Part shown: positions 25,005 to 32,451 of the stretch, piece after piece
Numbering within the stretch: the first letter of the stretch is position 1
Layout: each line of letters begins with the position of its first letter
NCBI RefSeq assembly: GCF_000473045.1
Contig: NZ_KI421490.1
Span: forward strand, 1-42,233
Origin: Bradyrhizobium sp. WSM3983
GTDB lineage: Bacteria > Pseudomonadota > Alphaproteobacteria > Rhizobiales > Xanthobacteraceae
Direction: 5' to 3'
Length of the DNA stretch: 42,233 bases
Translations under genes and position numbers: made by a program
The notes under the pieces: generated by a model
What the model saw: only the letters and a program-made list of their open reading frames with translations
Told to the model about the DNA's origin: nothing
Databases searched by the model: none

Positions 25005-25856
25005 ATGAAGCTGCTCTCTTTCATCGCCGACGGCCGCGCCTCCTTCGGGGCCGTCAAGGACAACGGCGTGGTCGATCTCGGCACGCGCATGGCGCCCTGC
25101 GCCACGCTGCGGCAGTTGCTCGAAGCGGGTCGCGTGGCCGAGGCGGCAAAGCTGGTCGCCTCCACGGCGCCAGATCATCCGCTCGACAAGATCAGCTTCG
25201 CGCCGGTCGTCCCCGATCCCGGCAAGATCATCTGCGTCGGCCTCAACTACCGCGACCACGTCGCCGAGACCGGCCGCACCGTCACCGAGAAGCCGGCGCT
25301 GTTCGTCCGTTTCCCCTGCAGCCAGGTCGGCCATCTCCAGCCCATGGTGAAGCCGAATGTCAGCGACGATTTCGATTACGAAGGCGAACTCGCGCTGGTC
25401 ATCGGCAAGGAAGGCCGCCACATTCCCGCGAGCCGCGCGCTCGACCACATCGCCGGCTATGCCTGCTACAACGAAGGCAGCATCCGCGACTGGCAGCGCC
25501 ACACCAGCCAGTTCCTCTCCGGCAAGACGTTTGCGGAGAGCGGCAGCTTTGGCCCATGGCTGGTGACGGCGGACGAGATCCCCGATCCGTCGAAGCTGAC
25601 CTTGCAGACGCGCCTGAACGGCACCGTCGTGCAGGACACCACGACGGATCTCCTGATCACCGCGATCCCTGAGCTGATCGCCTACATTTCGACGATCTGC
25701 CCGCTCGTCCCCGGTGATGTCATTGTCACGGGCACGCCCGGCGGTGTCGGCGCCAAGCGCACGCCGCCGCTGTGGATGCGCCCCGGCGACACGGTCGAGG
25801 TCGAAATCTCCGGTATCGGCATTTTGCGCAACAAGGTCATCGCCGAACAGGCGTGA
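25005..25856 (+). CDS. Fumarylacetoacetate hydrolase-family enzyme
   Basis: 283 residues. An N-terminal small domain is followed by the FAH fold with ICVGLNYRDHVAETGR (about 77-93), metal-binding acids in DYEGELALVIGKEGRHI (about 124-140), and the GDVIVTGTPGGVG loop (about 237-250). Members hydrolyse or hydrate beta-dicarbonyl or 2-keto-4-enoate compounds late in aromatic pathways, using a divalent metal. It lies 24 bp after the hydroxylase gene in the same operon, so it probably acts on a ring-cleavage product; the exact reaction is not readable. Confidence 0.82.
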   Translation: MKLLSFIADGRASFGAVKDNGVVDLGTRMAPCATLRQLLEAGRVAEAAKLVASTAPDHPLDKISFAPVVPDPGKIICVGLNYRDHVAETGRTVTEKPALFVRFPCSQVGHLQPMVKPNVSDDFDYEGELALVIGKEGRHIPASRALDHIAGYACYNEGSIRDWQRHTSQFLSGKTFAESGSFGPWLVTADEIPDPSKLTLQTRLNGTVVQDTTTDLLITAIPELIAYISTICPLVPGDVIVTGTPGGVGAKRTPPLWMRPGDTVEVEISGIGILRNKVIAEQA

Positions 25857-25897
25857 CCACGAGCACGAACCCATCAACGATAAAATCAGGAAACGCC

Positions 25898-27106
25898 ATG
25901 GCCAATCTCCGCATGACATCCACTGCCATCCTGCTGATCACGCTGGCGCTCGCGGGCGCCGCGAGCGCCGAGATCAAGGGCGGTGCCGTCCGCATCGGCG
26001 TCCTCACCGACATGAACGGCATTTTCGCAACCGCGATGGGCCCGGGCTCGGTCGAGGCGGCGCGGATGGCGGCGGAGGAGTTCGGCGGCAAGATCAACGG
26101 CAAGCCGATCGAGATCCTGCAGGCCGATCACCAGAACAAGCCGGACCTTGCGGCATCGCTCGCGCGAAAATGGTTCAGCGACGGCGTGCAGGCGATTGCG
26201 GACGGCGGCAGCTCGGGCGCGGCGCTCGCCGTGCAGGAGCTCGTGCGCGGCAACGGAAAAATCTTCCTCGTCTCCGGCGCCGGTGCCAACCAGTTGACCG
26301 ATGACGCCTGCGCGCCCAGCAGCGTGCAGTGGACCCAGGACGCCTACTCCACGGCGACAGCCGTGGTCTCCGGTATCATGCGGACCAGCAAGGAGCCCTG
26401 GTTCTTCATCACCGGCGACTACGCCTTCGGACATTCGATCGAGGCGACCGCACGCGACCGTATCGCGGCGCTCGGCGGCAAGGTGGCCGGCGGCGTCAAG
26501 GCTCAGCTCGGCACGCCCGATTACAGCTCCTTCCTGCTGCAGGCGCAGTCCTCGGGCGCAAAGATCCTCGCGATCAATGTCGCCGGCGACAACGCTACCG
26601 CGATCAAGCAGGCGGAGGAATTCGGCCTTGCCGACCAGGGCATCAAGATCGTGCCGATGTCGTTCCAGAACGTCGATATCGAGGCGGTCGGCCTCAAGGC
26701 CACGCGCGGCGATCTCATCGTCACCTCGTTCTTCGAGGACGTCTCGCCGGCGGCCCGAAAGTTCTCCGATGCGTTCTATGCCCGCCGCAAGGCGATGCCG
26801 TCCCAGATCCAGGCCGGCGTCTATTCCGCCGTGCGCCACTACCTGCAAGCGGTGAAGGACACCGACTCGGATGACAGCGCCACCGTGATGGCCAAGATGA
26901 AGGCGACGCCGGTGTCGGACGCCTACACGACGAACGGCCGCATTCGCGAGGACCAACGCATGGTGCATGATCTCTATCTGGCGCAGGTCAAAACGCCCGA
27001 AGAGTCCAAGGGGCCGTGGGACTTCGTCAAGCTGGTCGCGACCATCCCGCCAGACCAGGCCTTCCGCCCGCTCGACCGCAGCAAGTGCGGCCTGGTCGGC
27101 AAATAG
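25898..27106 (+). CDS. ABC transporter substrate-binding protein, branched-chain amino acid type
   Basis: 402 residues with a signal peptide (MANLRMTSTAILLITLALAG, to about 25). It has the periplasmic-binding-protein fold of the LivK/HAAT group: IGVLTDMNGIFATAMGPGSV near the start, the FGGKINGKPIEI segment, and FFITGDYAFGHSIEATA. In rhizobia many such proteins bind aromatic acids in place of amino acids. ATG at 25898 restores the signal peptide; the longer frame overlaps the previous gene. It lies 41 bp after the FAH gene, last in the operon. No permease or ATPase gene of the type is in the window. Confidence 0.85.
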   Translation: MANLRMTSTAILLITLALAGAASAEIKGGAVRIGVLTDMNGIFATAMGPGSVEAARMAAEEFGGKINGKPIEILQADHQNKPDLAASLARKWFSDGVQAIADGGSSGAALAVQELVRGNGKIFLVSGAGANQLTDDACAPSSVQWTQDAYSTATAVVSGIMRTSKEPWFFITGDYAFGHSIEATARDRIAALGGKVAGGVKAQLGTPDYSSFLLQAQSSGAKILAINVAGDNATAIKQAEEFGLADQGIKIVPMSFQNVDIEAVGLKATRGDLIVTSFFEDVSPAARKFSDAFYARRKAMPSQIQAGVYSAVRHYLQAVKDTDSDDSATVMAKMKATPVSDAYTTNGRIREDQRMVHDLYLAQVKTPEESKGPWDFVKLVATIPPDQAFRPLDRSKCGLVGK

Positions 27107-27152
27107 AGCGTTTTCAAGCGAAGTGGATACCGGTTCGCGTTAAGAAAACGCG
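27107..27152. repeat. Interspersed repeat (gcgttttc ... gaaaacgc type)
   Basis: Outer arms cgttttc (27109-27115) and gaaaacg (27144-27150) enclose aagcgaagtggataccggtt. From memory this is a repeat commonly found after stop codons in Bradyrhizobium. It begins immediately after the binding-protein stop and may act as its terminator. Confidence 0.65.
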
Positions 27153-27170
27153 TCAAAAAAGAGTCTACCT

Positions 27171-28013
27171 TCAGGCCAGATAGCGCGTGAGATAGCCTTC
27201 CATGGCGTAGAGCGCGCAGAGCGCGAGGCTCGACCAGACGGCGGCGCTGAAATACAGGAACATCCAGGTCAGTTCGCCCTTCCAATGCGCGATGTCGTGG
27301 GTCACCACCCAACGCGTCGAGACGTCATGCAGGCCTTCGAGGAAGCCGAGGAACCTGCCGCCCTCTTTATGCCCCGCCCGCCAGCGGCTGAGATACATCG
27401 GCACGTCGACGGTGACGAGGAAGGCGAGGAAGCACGCGATGCCGATGATGCCGGCGATCAGTGCCCAGCGCACCGGTCCCTGGAATTCCGGCATCAGGCG
27501 GCACAGCGCAATGCCGGCAAGGAAGAATGTCACCGCCCACAGCGAGTTCTCGATCGCATTGAAGAGGAAGTTGGTGGTCACCACCGCGTACCAGGAGAAG
27601 CACTCCGCGATGACGATGATCGGCACGATCACGAGCGCGATGTTCACCGCGGTCTCCCCGCCTGTCATGTGGCCGAGCTGATGCAGGATGATCGCCCATT
27701 GCGCGACGAAGCAGAGCTCGGCCACGGTCGCGACGGTGCGACCGACGAACACGCTCGACAGCCAGGTATCGAACAGGCATATGCGCTGCACGTCGGCGCG
27801 CGGCAGCACCGAGCGGAAGGCGCAGCCGAACACATAGCCCGCGCAAAGCAGGAACATCAGCCCGATATCCGAGCCGCCGCCGACGCTGCCGGCCACGGTC
27901 GGATAGAACTCGCGGTACAGCATGAACCAGACGAGGATGTTCGTTGCGCTGACAAGCGTCAGAGAGCCCCACCACCACGCGAGGGGATTTGACCGTGCCT
28001 GCCACTGCAACAT
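27171..28013 (-). CDS. Uncharacterised seven-helix membrane protein
   Basis: 280 residues from ATG at 28013, chosen because ggagcg precedes it; an ATG 51 bp further upstream is in frame but lacks a ribosome site. Hydrophobicity by eye gives seven membrane segments, at about 12-34, 49-73, 88-112, 122-150, 157-174, 182-207 and 249-274. It is rich in Trp and His, with charged loops, and I do not recognise a family. The CTGTCAT repeats at 28058-28132 lie just upstream. It converges with the binding-protein gene. Confidence 0.65.
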   Translation of the reverse strand: MLQWQARSNPLAWWWGSLTLVSATNILVWFMLYREFYPTVAGSVGGGSDIGLMFLLCAGYVFGCAFRSVLPRADVQRICLFDTWLSSVFVGRTVATVAELCFVAQWAIILHQLGHMTGGETAVNIALVIVPIIVIAECFSWYAVVTTNFLFNAIENSLWAVTFFLAGIALCRLMPEFQGPVRWALIAGIIGIACFLAFLVTVDVPMYLSRWRAGHKEGGRFLGFLEGLHDVSTRWVVTHDIAHWKGELTWMFLYFSAAVWSSLALCALYAMEGYLTRYLA

Positions 28014-28035
28014 GAATCGCTCCGCCGTAGTCAAT

Positions 28036-28136
28036 ATGACATCCAACGGTAGCAATTCTGTCATAAATCTGCGGGCCGGCGCGACAAAAATCTACGTGAC
28101 GGCGCTGTCATAATTCGCCTGCGCGCTGTCATATTT
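28036..28136. promoter_or_regulatory. Three CTGTCAT half-sites with AT-rich flanks
   Basis: ctgtcat occurs at 28058-28064, 28105-28111 and 28126-28132, each followed by four A/T bases (aaat, aatt, attt). The last two form a 21-bp direct repeat of gcgctgtcat. An inverted near-copy (atgacat) is at 28036-28042. The half-site plus AT spacer looks like a PhoB-box half, but the 11-bp pairing of a true Pho box is not met and the sites face away from the gene. Confidence 0.35.
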
Positions 28137-28175
28137 GCGAAGGCGACTACGCTTCCACGTGTCCCCGAGCCTATT

Positions 28176-28203
28176 CCGGGGGCACCACTTCGAGGGCCCC
28201 CGG
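28176..28203. terminator. Hairpin past the SRPBCC gene
   Basis: Arms ccgggggc (28176-28183) and gcccccgg (28196-28203) are perfect, loop of 12. It lies 16 bp downstream of the minus-strand SRPBCC stop. There is no T-run, so this is a weak terminator call. Confidence 0.45.
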
Positions 28204-28218
28204 GGAATCATGCGGGGC

Positions 28219-28710
28219 TTATTTCTTCAGTCCACCGACATAGGCCGCCAGCTTGTCCAGCGTCTGGTAGCCGTATTCGACGGCGCCAAAGCCGATCATG
28301 CCGTCGCGCTGCTCGGTGCTCGCTGCCAGCTGCCGCATCATCAGCACGGTCTTGCCGTTGCTCTGCTCGGCAAAGGTGATGGTGAAGCGGAACATGCCGG
28401 GATCGTCGTCCTGGTCGACGCCATGATCCATCTCCATGAAGGACGGCCGCTCGATGCGGCGGAAACGCATGCGGTTCGGATAGATGGTGCCGTCGGGGCC
28501 GATCATGTTGAAGCGCCAGACGCCGCCGACACGCACGTCGATCTCGAAGGTCTCGATTTTGAATCCCTTCGGCCCGAACCATTGCGGCAGATGTTTTGGG
28601 TCGGACCACGCCTCGAACACCAGATCGCGCGGCGCGTCGATCACGCGCGACATCACGATCTCGCGGTCGATCGACCATTGCGACAGGGCAGCGTTGGCAG
28701 AACTCGTCAT
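28219..28710 (-). CDS. SRPBCC/AHSA1-family (START-like) protein
   Basis: 163 residues, soluble. The helix-grip opening VMSRVIDAPRDLVFEAWSDP followed by LPQWFGPKGF is the Activator-of-Hsp90 (AHSA1)/CalC signature; the strands of the cavity and the C-terminal helix (YGYQTLDKLAAYVGGLK) are all present. Family members bind lipids or small hydrophobic compounds. Its ATG shares one base with the stop codon of the ArsR-type gene before it, so they are translated as a pair, the classic ArsR-plus-SRPBCC arrangement. Ligand unknown. Confidence 0.85.
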   Translation of the reverse strand: MTSSANAALSQWSIDREIVMSRVIDAPRDLVFEAWSDPKHLPQWFGPKGFKIETFEIDVRVGGVWRFNMIGPDGTIYPNRMRFRRIERPSFMEMDHGVDQDDDPGMFRFTITFAEQSNGKTVLMMRQLAASTEQRDGMIGFGAVEYGYQTLDKLAAYVGGLKK

Positions 28711-29129
28711 TACTCGGCACCTTTCCGTTTACTTGTTTTGTTGGTCGTCTTGTCAGCCGTCTTGTCAGACGTCTTGGACGGCCGCTTGGCGGCCGCCCTC
28801 TCCTTCTTGAGCTTGATCACGTAAGCCTCGAAGCGGTCGAGCCGCGCTTCCCAGATCGCGCGCTGGTGCTGGAACCAGTCTTCCGCACCGACGAGCGCAT
28901 CGGGGCTGAGGCGACAGGTGCGCACGCGGCCGGATTTCTCCGACTGCACGAGCCCACTGAGCTCCAGCACATGGATGTGCTTCATGAAGCTTGGCAGCGC
29001 CATGTCGAAGGGGTCGGCGAGTTCGCCGACCGAGGCCTCGCCGGCGCACAGCCGCATCACGATCGCCCGCCGCGTGGGGTCGGCAAGGGCTGCAAAAACC
29101 TGGTCGAGCTGGGATAATTGGTTAGCCAT
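28710..29129 (-). CDS. ArsR-family winged-helix regulator
   Basis: 139 residues from ATG at 29129. Winged helix (about 5-90) begins LDQVFAALADPTRRAIVMRL, the ArsR signature, with VGELADPFDMALPSFMKHIH as the recognition region; no metal-binding cysteine pair is present, so it is not a metal sensor of the classical kind. The C-terminal tail (about 113-139) is an unusual Lys/Thr/Asp repeat encoded by imperfect 12-bp units. Partner of the SRPBCC protein. Two TTAGC-N6-GCTAA operators lie upstream, one covering its own start codon. Confidence 0.85.
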   Translation of the reverse strand: MANQLSQLDQVFAALADPTRRAIVMRLCAGEASVGELADPFDMALPSFMKHIHVLELSGLVQSEKSGRVRTCRLSPDALVGAEDWFQHQRAIWEARLDRFEAYVIKLKKERAAAKRPSKTSDKTADKTTNKTSKRKGAE

Positions 29130-29137
29130 GGAGCTAA
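29122..29137. promoter_or_regulatory. ArsR-type operator 1 (overlaps arsR start codon)
   Basis: ttagccatggagctaa: 5-bp arms ttagc/gctaa (6 bp when the flanking g and c are counted) around a 6-bp spacer holding the regulator's ATG. Same architecture as operator 2, 50 bp away. Confidence 0.6.
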
Positions 29138-29171
29138 CTATAGGCGCGACCACGAACGGCGTCAATGATTG

Positions 29172-29187
29172 TTAGCTCGTGAGCTAA
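29172..29187. promoter_or_regulatory. ArsR-type operator 2
   Basis: ttagctcgtgagctaa: TTAGC-N6-GCTAA, with arms extendable to 7 bp (ttagctc/gagctaa). The start lies exactly 50 bp from that of operator 1, so the arsR promoter would lie between or under the pair. Confidence 0.6.
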
Positions 29188-29285
29188 GTATTTTTTCGAG
29201 GCTGATATGGAACCCACAACGCGCAATCGTGAATTGGACGCTGCACCCGTCTCGCTAAGATGGTCTCCGGGGGCGCACCGCATCG

Positions 29286-30467
29286 TTGTCAGATCACGTG
29301 CCGCCTGTTGTCATCTCCCCGCAAATCACAAGGCGATCCCTCGCCCGCGCCGCGCTTGTTCCCTTTGCGGCCGCGCTGGCCGGACCTCGCCGCGCGTCAG
29401 CAGATTCCGACATGATCGCGCAGATGCGCGATATCGTCGCCAACGAGCTCGCGCCGACGGCGACGCCGGAGCATCCGGGCGGCCTCGCCGCCGCGCTCTA
29501 TGCCGGCCGCGATGTCGAATTCTTCACCTACGGCTTCGCGGACGAAGCCACGCGAAATCCCGTAACGCAGGACACGCTGTTCAACCTCGCCTCTTTAAGA
29601 AAACCGTTCGAGGCGACGCTGGTGGCGCTCGGCACGCTCCGCGGCGAACTGCGGCTCGACGATCCCCTGCCGAAATATCTGCCGGAGCTCACTGGCGAAT
29701 ACATCCGCCGCGTCACCGTCGGCGAGCTCGCCACGCACACCTCTGGCCTCTTGTTGCCGACCGATCATCCGCCCTGGCCGAACGACTCCTACTCTCAGGC
29801 GCAATTCATCGCGATGCTCAACGCCTGGACCCCGCCCGCGGACGTCGCGCCCGGCAAGCAGCGCATCTACAGTCATGCCGCTTACGTGCTGCTCCAGCTC
29901 GTGCTCGAGCGCTGCTATCGCACGCCGATCGAAAGGCTGATCGAGAGCCGCGTGCTCACGCCGCTCGGCATGCATGCGACGTTCCTTCCCGAACGCGGGC
30001 CTGATAACCGCGCGCACATGGACGACGCCGTCATGCGGCGCGTGGCGCAGGGCTATTCCGACCAGGGCAGCGCGATCGGCCCGATCGGCAACCAGCAGAG
30101 CTACTTCGATTTCCCCGGCACCGGCCAGATGCTCTCGTCCGCGCGGGATCTTGCGACATTCGTCGCGGCCTCCGTCGACGGCCGCGCGCTCGATCCGCAT
30201 TTGCGCGAGGCGCTGCGAATGACACAGCGCGAAAGTTTCCGCGTCGACCAAAGGTTCGGCCAGGCCATGGCCTGGGAGACCGTGCACCTTCCCGGCGTCA
30301 CAATCGTCGACAAGCCGGGCGGCCTCAACAACGCGTCGGGTTACATCGGCCTCTTACCGGCCCACCGGATCGGCATCGTGCTGCTCGCCAATCGCGGCGA
30401 ATATCCGCACGAGATCGCGCGTTACAAGATCTTGCCTACGCTGGCCAAGCTCGTAGCCTCGCACTGA
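29286..30467 (+). CDS. Serine hydrolase, beta-lactamase class C/EstB type
   Basis: 393 residues. A twin-arginine-like N-terminus (ITRRSLARAALVPFAAALAG, about 14-33) suggests export. Catalytic features: SLRK with nucleophile S103 and K106, then Y195-S196-H197 where the family has Y-x-N, and DKPGGLNNASGY near 342-353 in the KTG position. Such proteins are esterases, D-aminopeptidases or penicillin-binding-like enzymes more often than beta-lactamases. The start is uncertain: TTG at 29286 or GTG at 29298. A hairpin terminator follows 17 bp past the stop. No functional link to neighbours is visible. Confidence 0.82.
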   Translation: MSDHVPPVVISPQITRRSLARAALVPFAAALAGPRRASADSDMIAQMRDIVANELAPTATPEHPGGLAAALYAGRDVEFFTYGFADEATRNPVTQDTLFNLASLRKPFEATLVALGTLRGELRLDDPLPKYLPELTGEYIRRVTVGELATHTSGLLLPTDHPPWPNDSYSQAQFIAMLNAWTPPADVAPGKQRIYSHAAYVLLQLVLERCYRTPIERLIESRVLTPLGMHATFLPERGPDNRAHMDDAVMRRVAQGYSDQGSAIGPIGNQQSYFDFPGTGQMLSSARDLATFVAASVDGRALDPHLREALRMTQRESFRVDQRFGQAMAWETVHLPGVTIVDKPGGLNNASGYIGLLPAHRIGIVLLANRGEYPHEIARYKILPTLAKLVASH

Positions 30468-30484
30468 ACCTGCCAACCAAAGCA

Positions 30485-30511
30485 GAAAGCCCCAGTTGAG
30501 CCGGGGCTTTC
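30485..30511. terminator. Bidirectional terminator hairpin
   Basis: Arms gaaagcccc (30485-30493) and ggggctttc (30503-30511), loop of 9, between the convergent serine hydrolase and outer-membrane protein genes. The A/T ends of the stem give short T-tracts on both strands. Confidence 0.75.
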
Positions 30512-30535
30512 CACACCAGATTCGGAACGGGATGC

Positions 30536-31366
30536 TCAGTACCTGGCGACGACCGGTCCGCCGAACTTGTAGTTCACGCCGACGCGCACGATGTTCGACT
30601 TGAGGTCGACCGAGTGGGTGTAGACGTTGGTGGGGAAGGCGCCAAAGCCCACGGTATTGAGATTTGTGCTGGTCGTCGTGGCGCGGCCGAGATCGACATA
30701 GAGATATTCCGCCTTGAGCGACCACCCGCCACCGAAGGCGTATTCGCTGCCGACGCCGGCAGTCCAGCCGACCCGCGTATCGCGGATTGCGGCCGACTCA
30801 GTCGCCGCGGAGAACGTGTCGGTGAAGTTGAAGTTGCCCTTCACCTCGGCGATCGCGGCACCGCCGGTGGCGTAGACCAGCCAGGTCGGTGCAGCAAGGA
30901 AGCCGATGCGGCCGCGGATGGTCGCAAGCCAGTCGGCCGACACCGACGACGACACCGTGAAGCCGGTCGGCGCGCAGCAGGGATAAAGCGCCGAGCCGGT
31001 GGCGCTGCCCTTGAAGCCGAAATAATTGATGTCGCCCTCCAGGCCGAGCACGGCGCTGTTGACCTGCCAATTGTAGCCGGCGGTAAAGCCGCCGGTCACG
31101 CTCGAGCTGTTGGCGTGCTGGATCCCGATCGCGTTGATGGCCGGCACGCTGCTGCTGGCGAAATATCCGGCCGGATCAAATACGGTCGAGGTGCGCGGAT
31201 CGGAGCTGCCCCATTGTCCGCCGACATTGGCGCCGACATAGAATCCGGTCCAGTTGTAGCCGGCCGCCATCATCGGCGCCTTGGTGTAGTGTGCCGCGAG
31301 GTCGGCGGCCTGCACGGACGCGGTGCCCAAAACAACCATCGCTGCCGCCAGCAAAAACTTCTTCAT
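30536..31366 (-). CDS. Outer-membrane beta-barrel protein, Omp25/Omp31-like
   Basis: 276 residues. Signal peptide MKKFLLAAAMVVLGTASVQA (1-20), then a short linker and GYNWTGFYVGANVGGQWG, the first strand of the small Hbp/Omp25 porin family of Rhizobiales. Alternating hydrophobic strands and glycines run to the C-terminal VGVNYKFGGPVVARY with its last-strand aromatic. Eight strands are expected. ATG at 31366 has aagga-gact upstream on its strand. Such proteins are abundant structural outer-membrane components. Confidence 0.88.
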   Translation of the reverse strand: MKKFLLAAAMVVLGTASVQAADLAAHYTKAPMMAAGYNWTGFYVGANVGGQWGSSDPRTSTVFDPAGYFASSSVPAINAIGIQHANSSSVTGGFTAGYNWQVNSAVLGLEGDINYFGFKGSATGSALYPCCAPTGFTVSSSVSADWLATIRGRIGFLAAPTWLVYATGGAAIAEVKGNFNFTDTFSAATESAAIRDTRVGWTAGVGSEYAFGGGWSLKAEYLYVDLGRATTTSTNLNTVGFGAFPTNVYTHSVDLKSNIVRVGVNYKFGGPVVARY

Positions 31367-31639
31367 TGCAGTCTCCTTGCCCCACGCGATCGAAACGCGC
31401 GTTTCCGAATGCGCCGGCCAAGTGTTTCCGGCAAGGGCTAGGCATAGGCGGCACCCCGCTTGGCGTCTTGGGCTGCCGCGAAGTTCGCTGGGACTGTGAC
31501 GTAGCGTGCGCGCGAGTTCATACGAACCGATGACGGGTGTGACCAAAGGGCCACGCATCATCCTTGATCGGCGACGGGCGATGCAGGGCCGTGTCGCGCC
31601 ACGACAAGATCGCGAGAGCGCGACTCGAATGGGCCCACC

Positions 31640-32344
31640 TCAGACCGAGCGCGTCAGCCCGCCGTCGACGCGGATGTTCTGGCCGGTGATGTAGGCCGCG
31701 CCGTCGGATGCAAGGAACGATACCGTCGCCGCGATCTCCTCGACCTTGCCGTAGCGCTTCATCGGCACGCTGTCGCGGCGCGCATCTAGCTGCGGCAGGC
31801 TGTCGATCCAGCCGGGCAGCACGTTGTTCATGCGGATGTTGTCGGCCGCATGGGTGTCGGTGAAGATTTTGGTGAAGGCGGCAAGGCCCGCGCGGAACAC
31901 CGCCGAAGTCGGAAACATCGCGCTCGGCTCGAACGCCCAGGCGGTCGAGATGTTGATGATGGTGCCGCCCTTCTGCGCTTGCATCACCGGCGTCACCAGC
32001 CGGGTCGGACGGATCACGTTCAGCAAATACGTGTCGAGGCCTGTGTGCCATTGCTCGTCGGTAATCTCGGTGATTGCCGCGCGCGGGCCGTGGCCGGCGC
32101 TGTTGACGAGCACGTCGATGCGTCCCCATTTCGCGAGCGCGCCGTCGACGAGGCGCTTCAGATCGTCATTGGACTTGTTCGAGCCGGTCACGCCGAAGCC
32201 GCCGAGCTCGACCGCCAGCGCCTCGCCCTTGCCGGAGGACGACAGGACGCCCACGCGAAAGCCGTCGGCCGCGAGCCGCCGCGCGGCCCCTGCCCCCATG
32301 CCGCTGCCGCCTGCGGTGACGAGTGCGACCTTCTCTGCTGCCAT
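31640..32344 (-). CDS. SDR-fold protein lacking catalytic Tyr and Lys
   Basis: 234 residues with the short-chain dehydrogenase fold: cofactor loop TAGGSGMGAGAARRLA (10-25), NSAGHG at 81-86, NIS at 131-133, and the C-terminal SFLASDGAAYITGQNIRVDGG. Where the family has YxxxK, the protein reads S147-A-V-F-R151, checked directly in the DNA, so both the proton-donating tyrosine and the lysine are replaced. It may be a non-catalytic NAD(P)-binding protein or use another mechanism. Start ATG at 32344. It is divergent from the GNAT gene over 107 bp. Confidence 0.8.
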   Translation of the reverse strand: MAAEKVALVTAGGSGMGAGAARRLAADGFRVGVLSSSGKGEALAVELGGFGVTGSNKSNDDLKRLVDGALAKWGRIDVLVNSAGHGPRAAITEITDEQWHTGLDTYLLNVIRPTRLVTPVMQAQKGGTIINISTAWAFEPSAMFPTSAVFRAGLAAFTKIFTDTHAADNIRMNNVLPGWIDSLPQLDARRDSVPMKRYGKVEEIAATVSFLASDGAAYITGQNIRVDGGLTRSV

Positions 32345-32451
32345 AACTGGTGATCCCTGTGATAACGTTGAAGCGAACCGAAGGTTAGCCTGTCACCAGG
32401 CCTTCTACAGCCAGACTTGCCCGCAGGTCCATCGCCACGAGGCACCACGAC

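Noticed and set aside
24348..25919. Minus-strand open frame of 523 codons
   Set aside because: Opposite the hydroxylase and FAH-family genes; no domain.
28058..28132. True PhoB box
   Set aside because: Half-sites match, but the pairs are 21 and 47 bp apart rather than 11 and face away from the only nearby start; kept only as a tentative motif.
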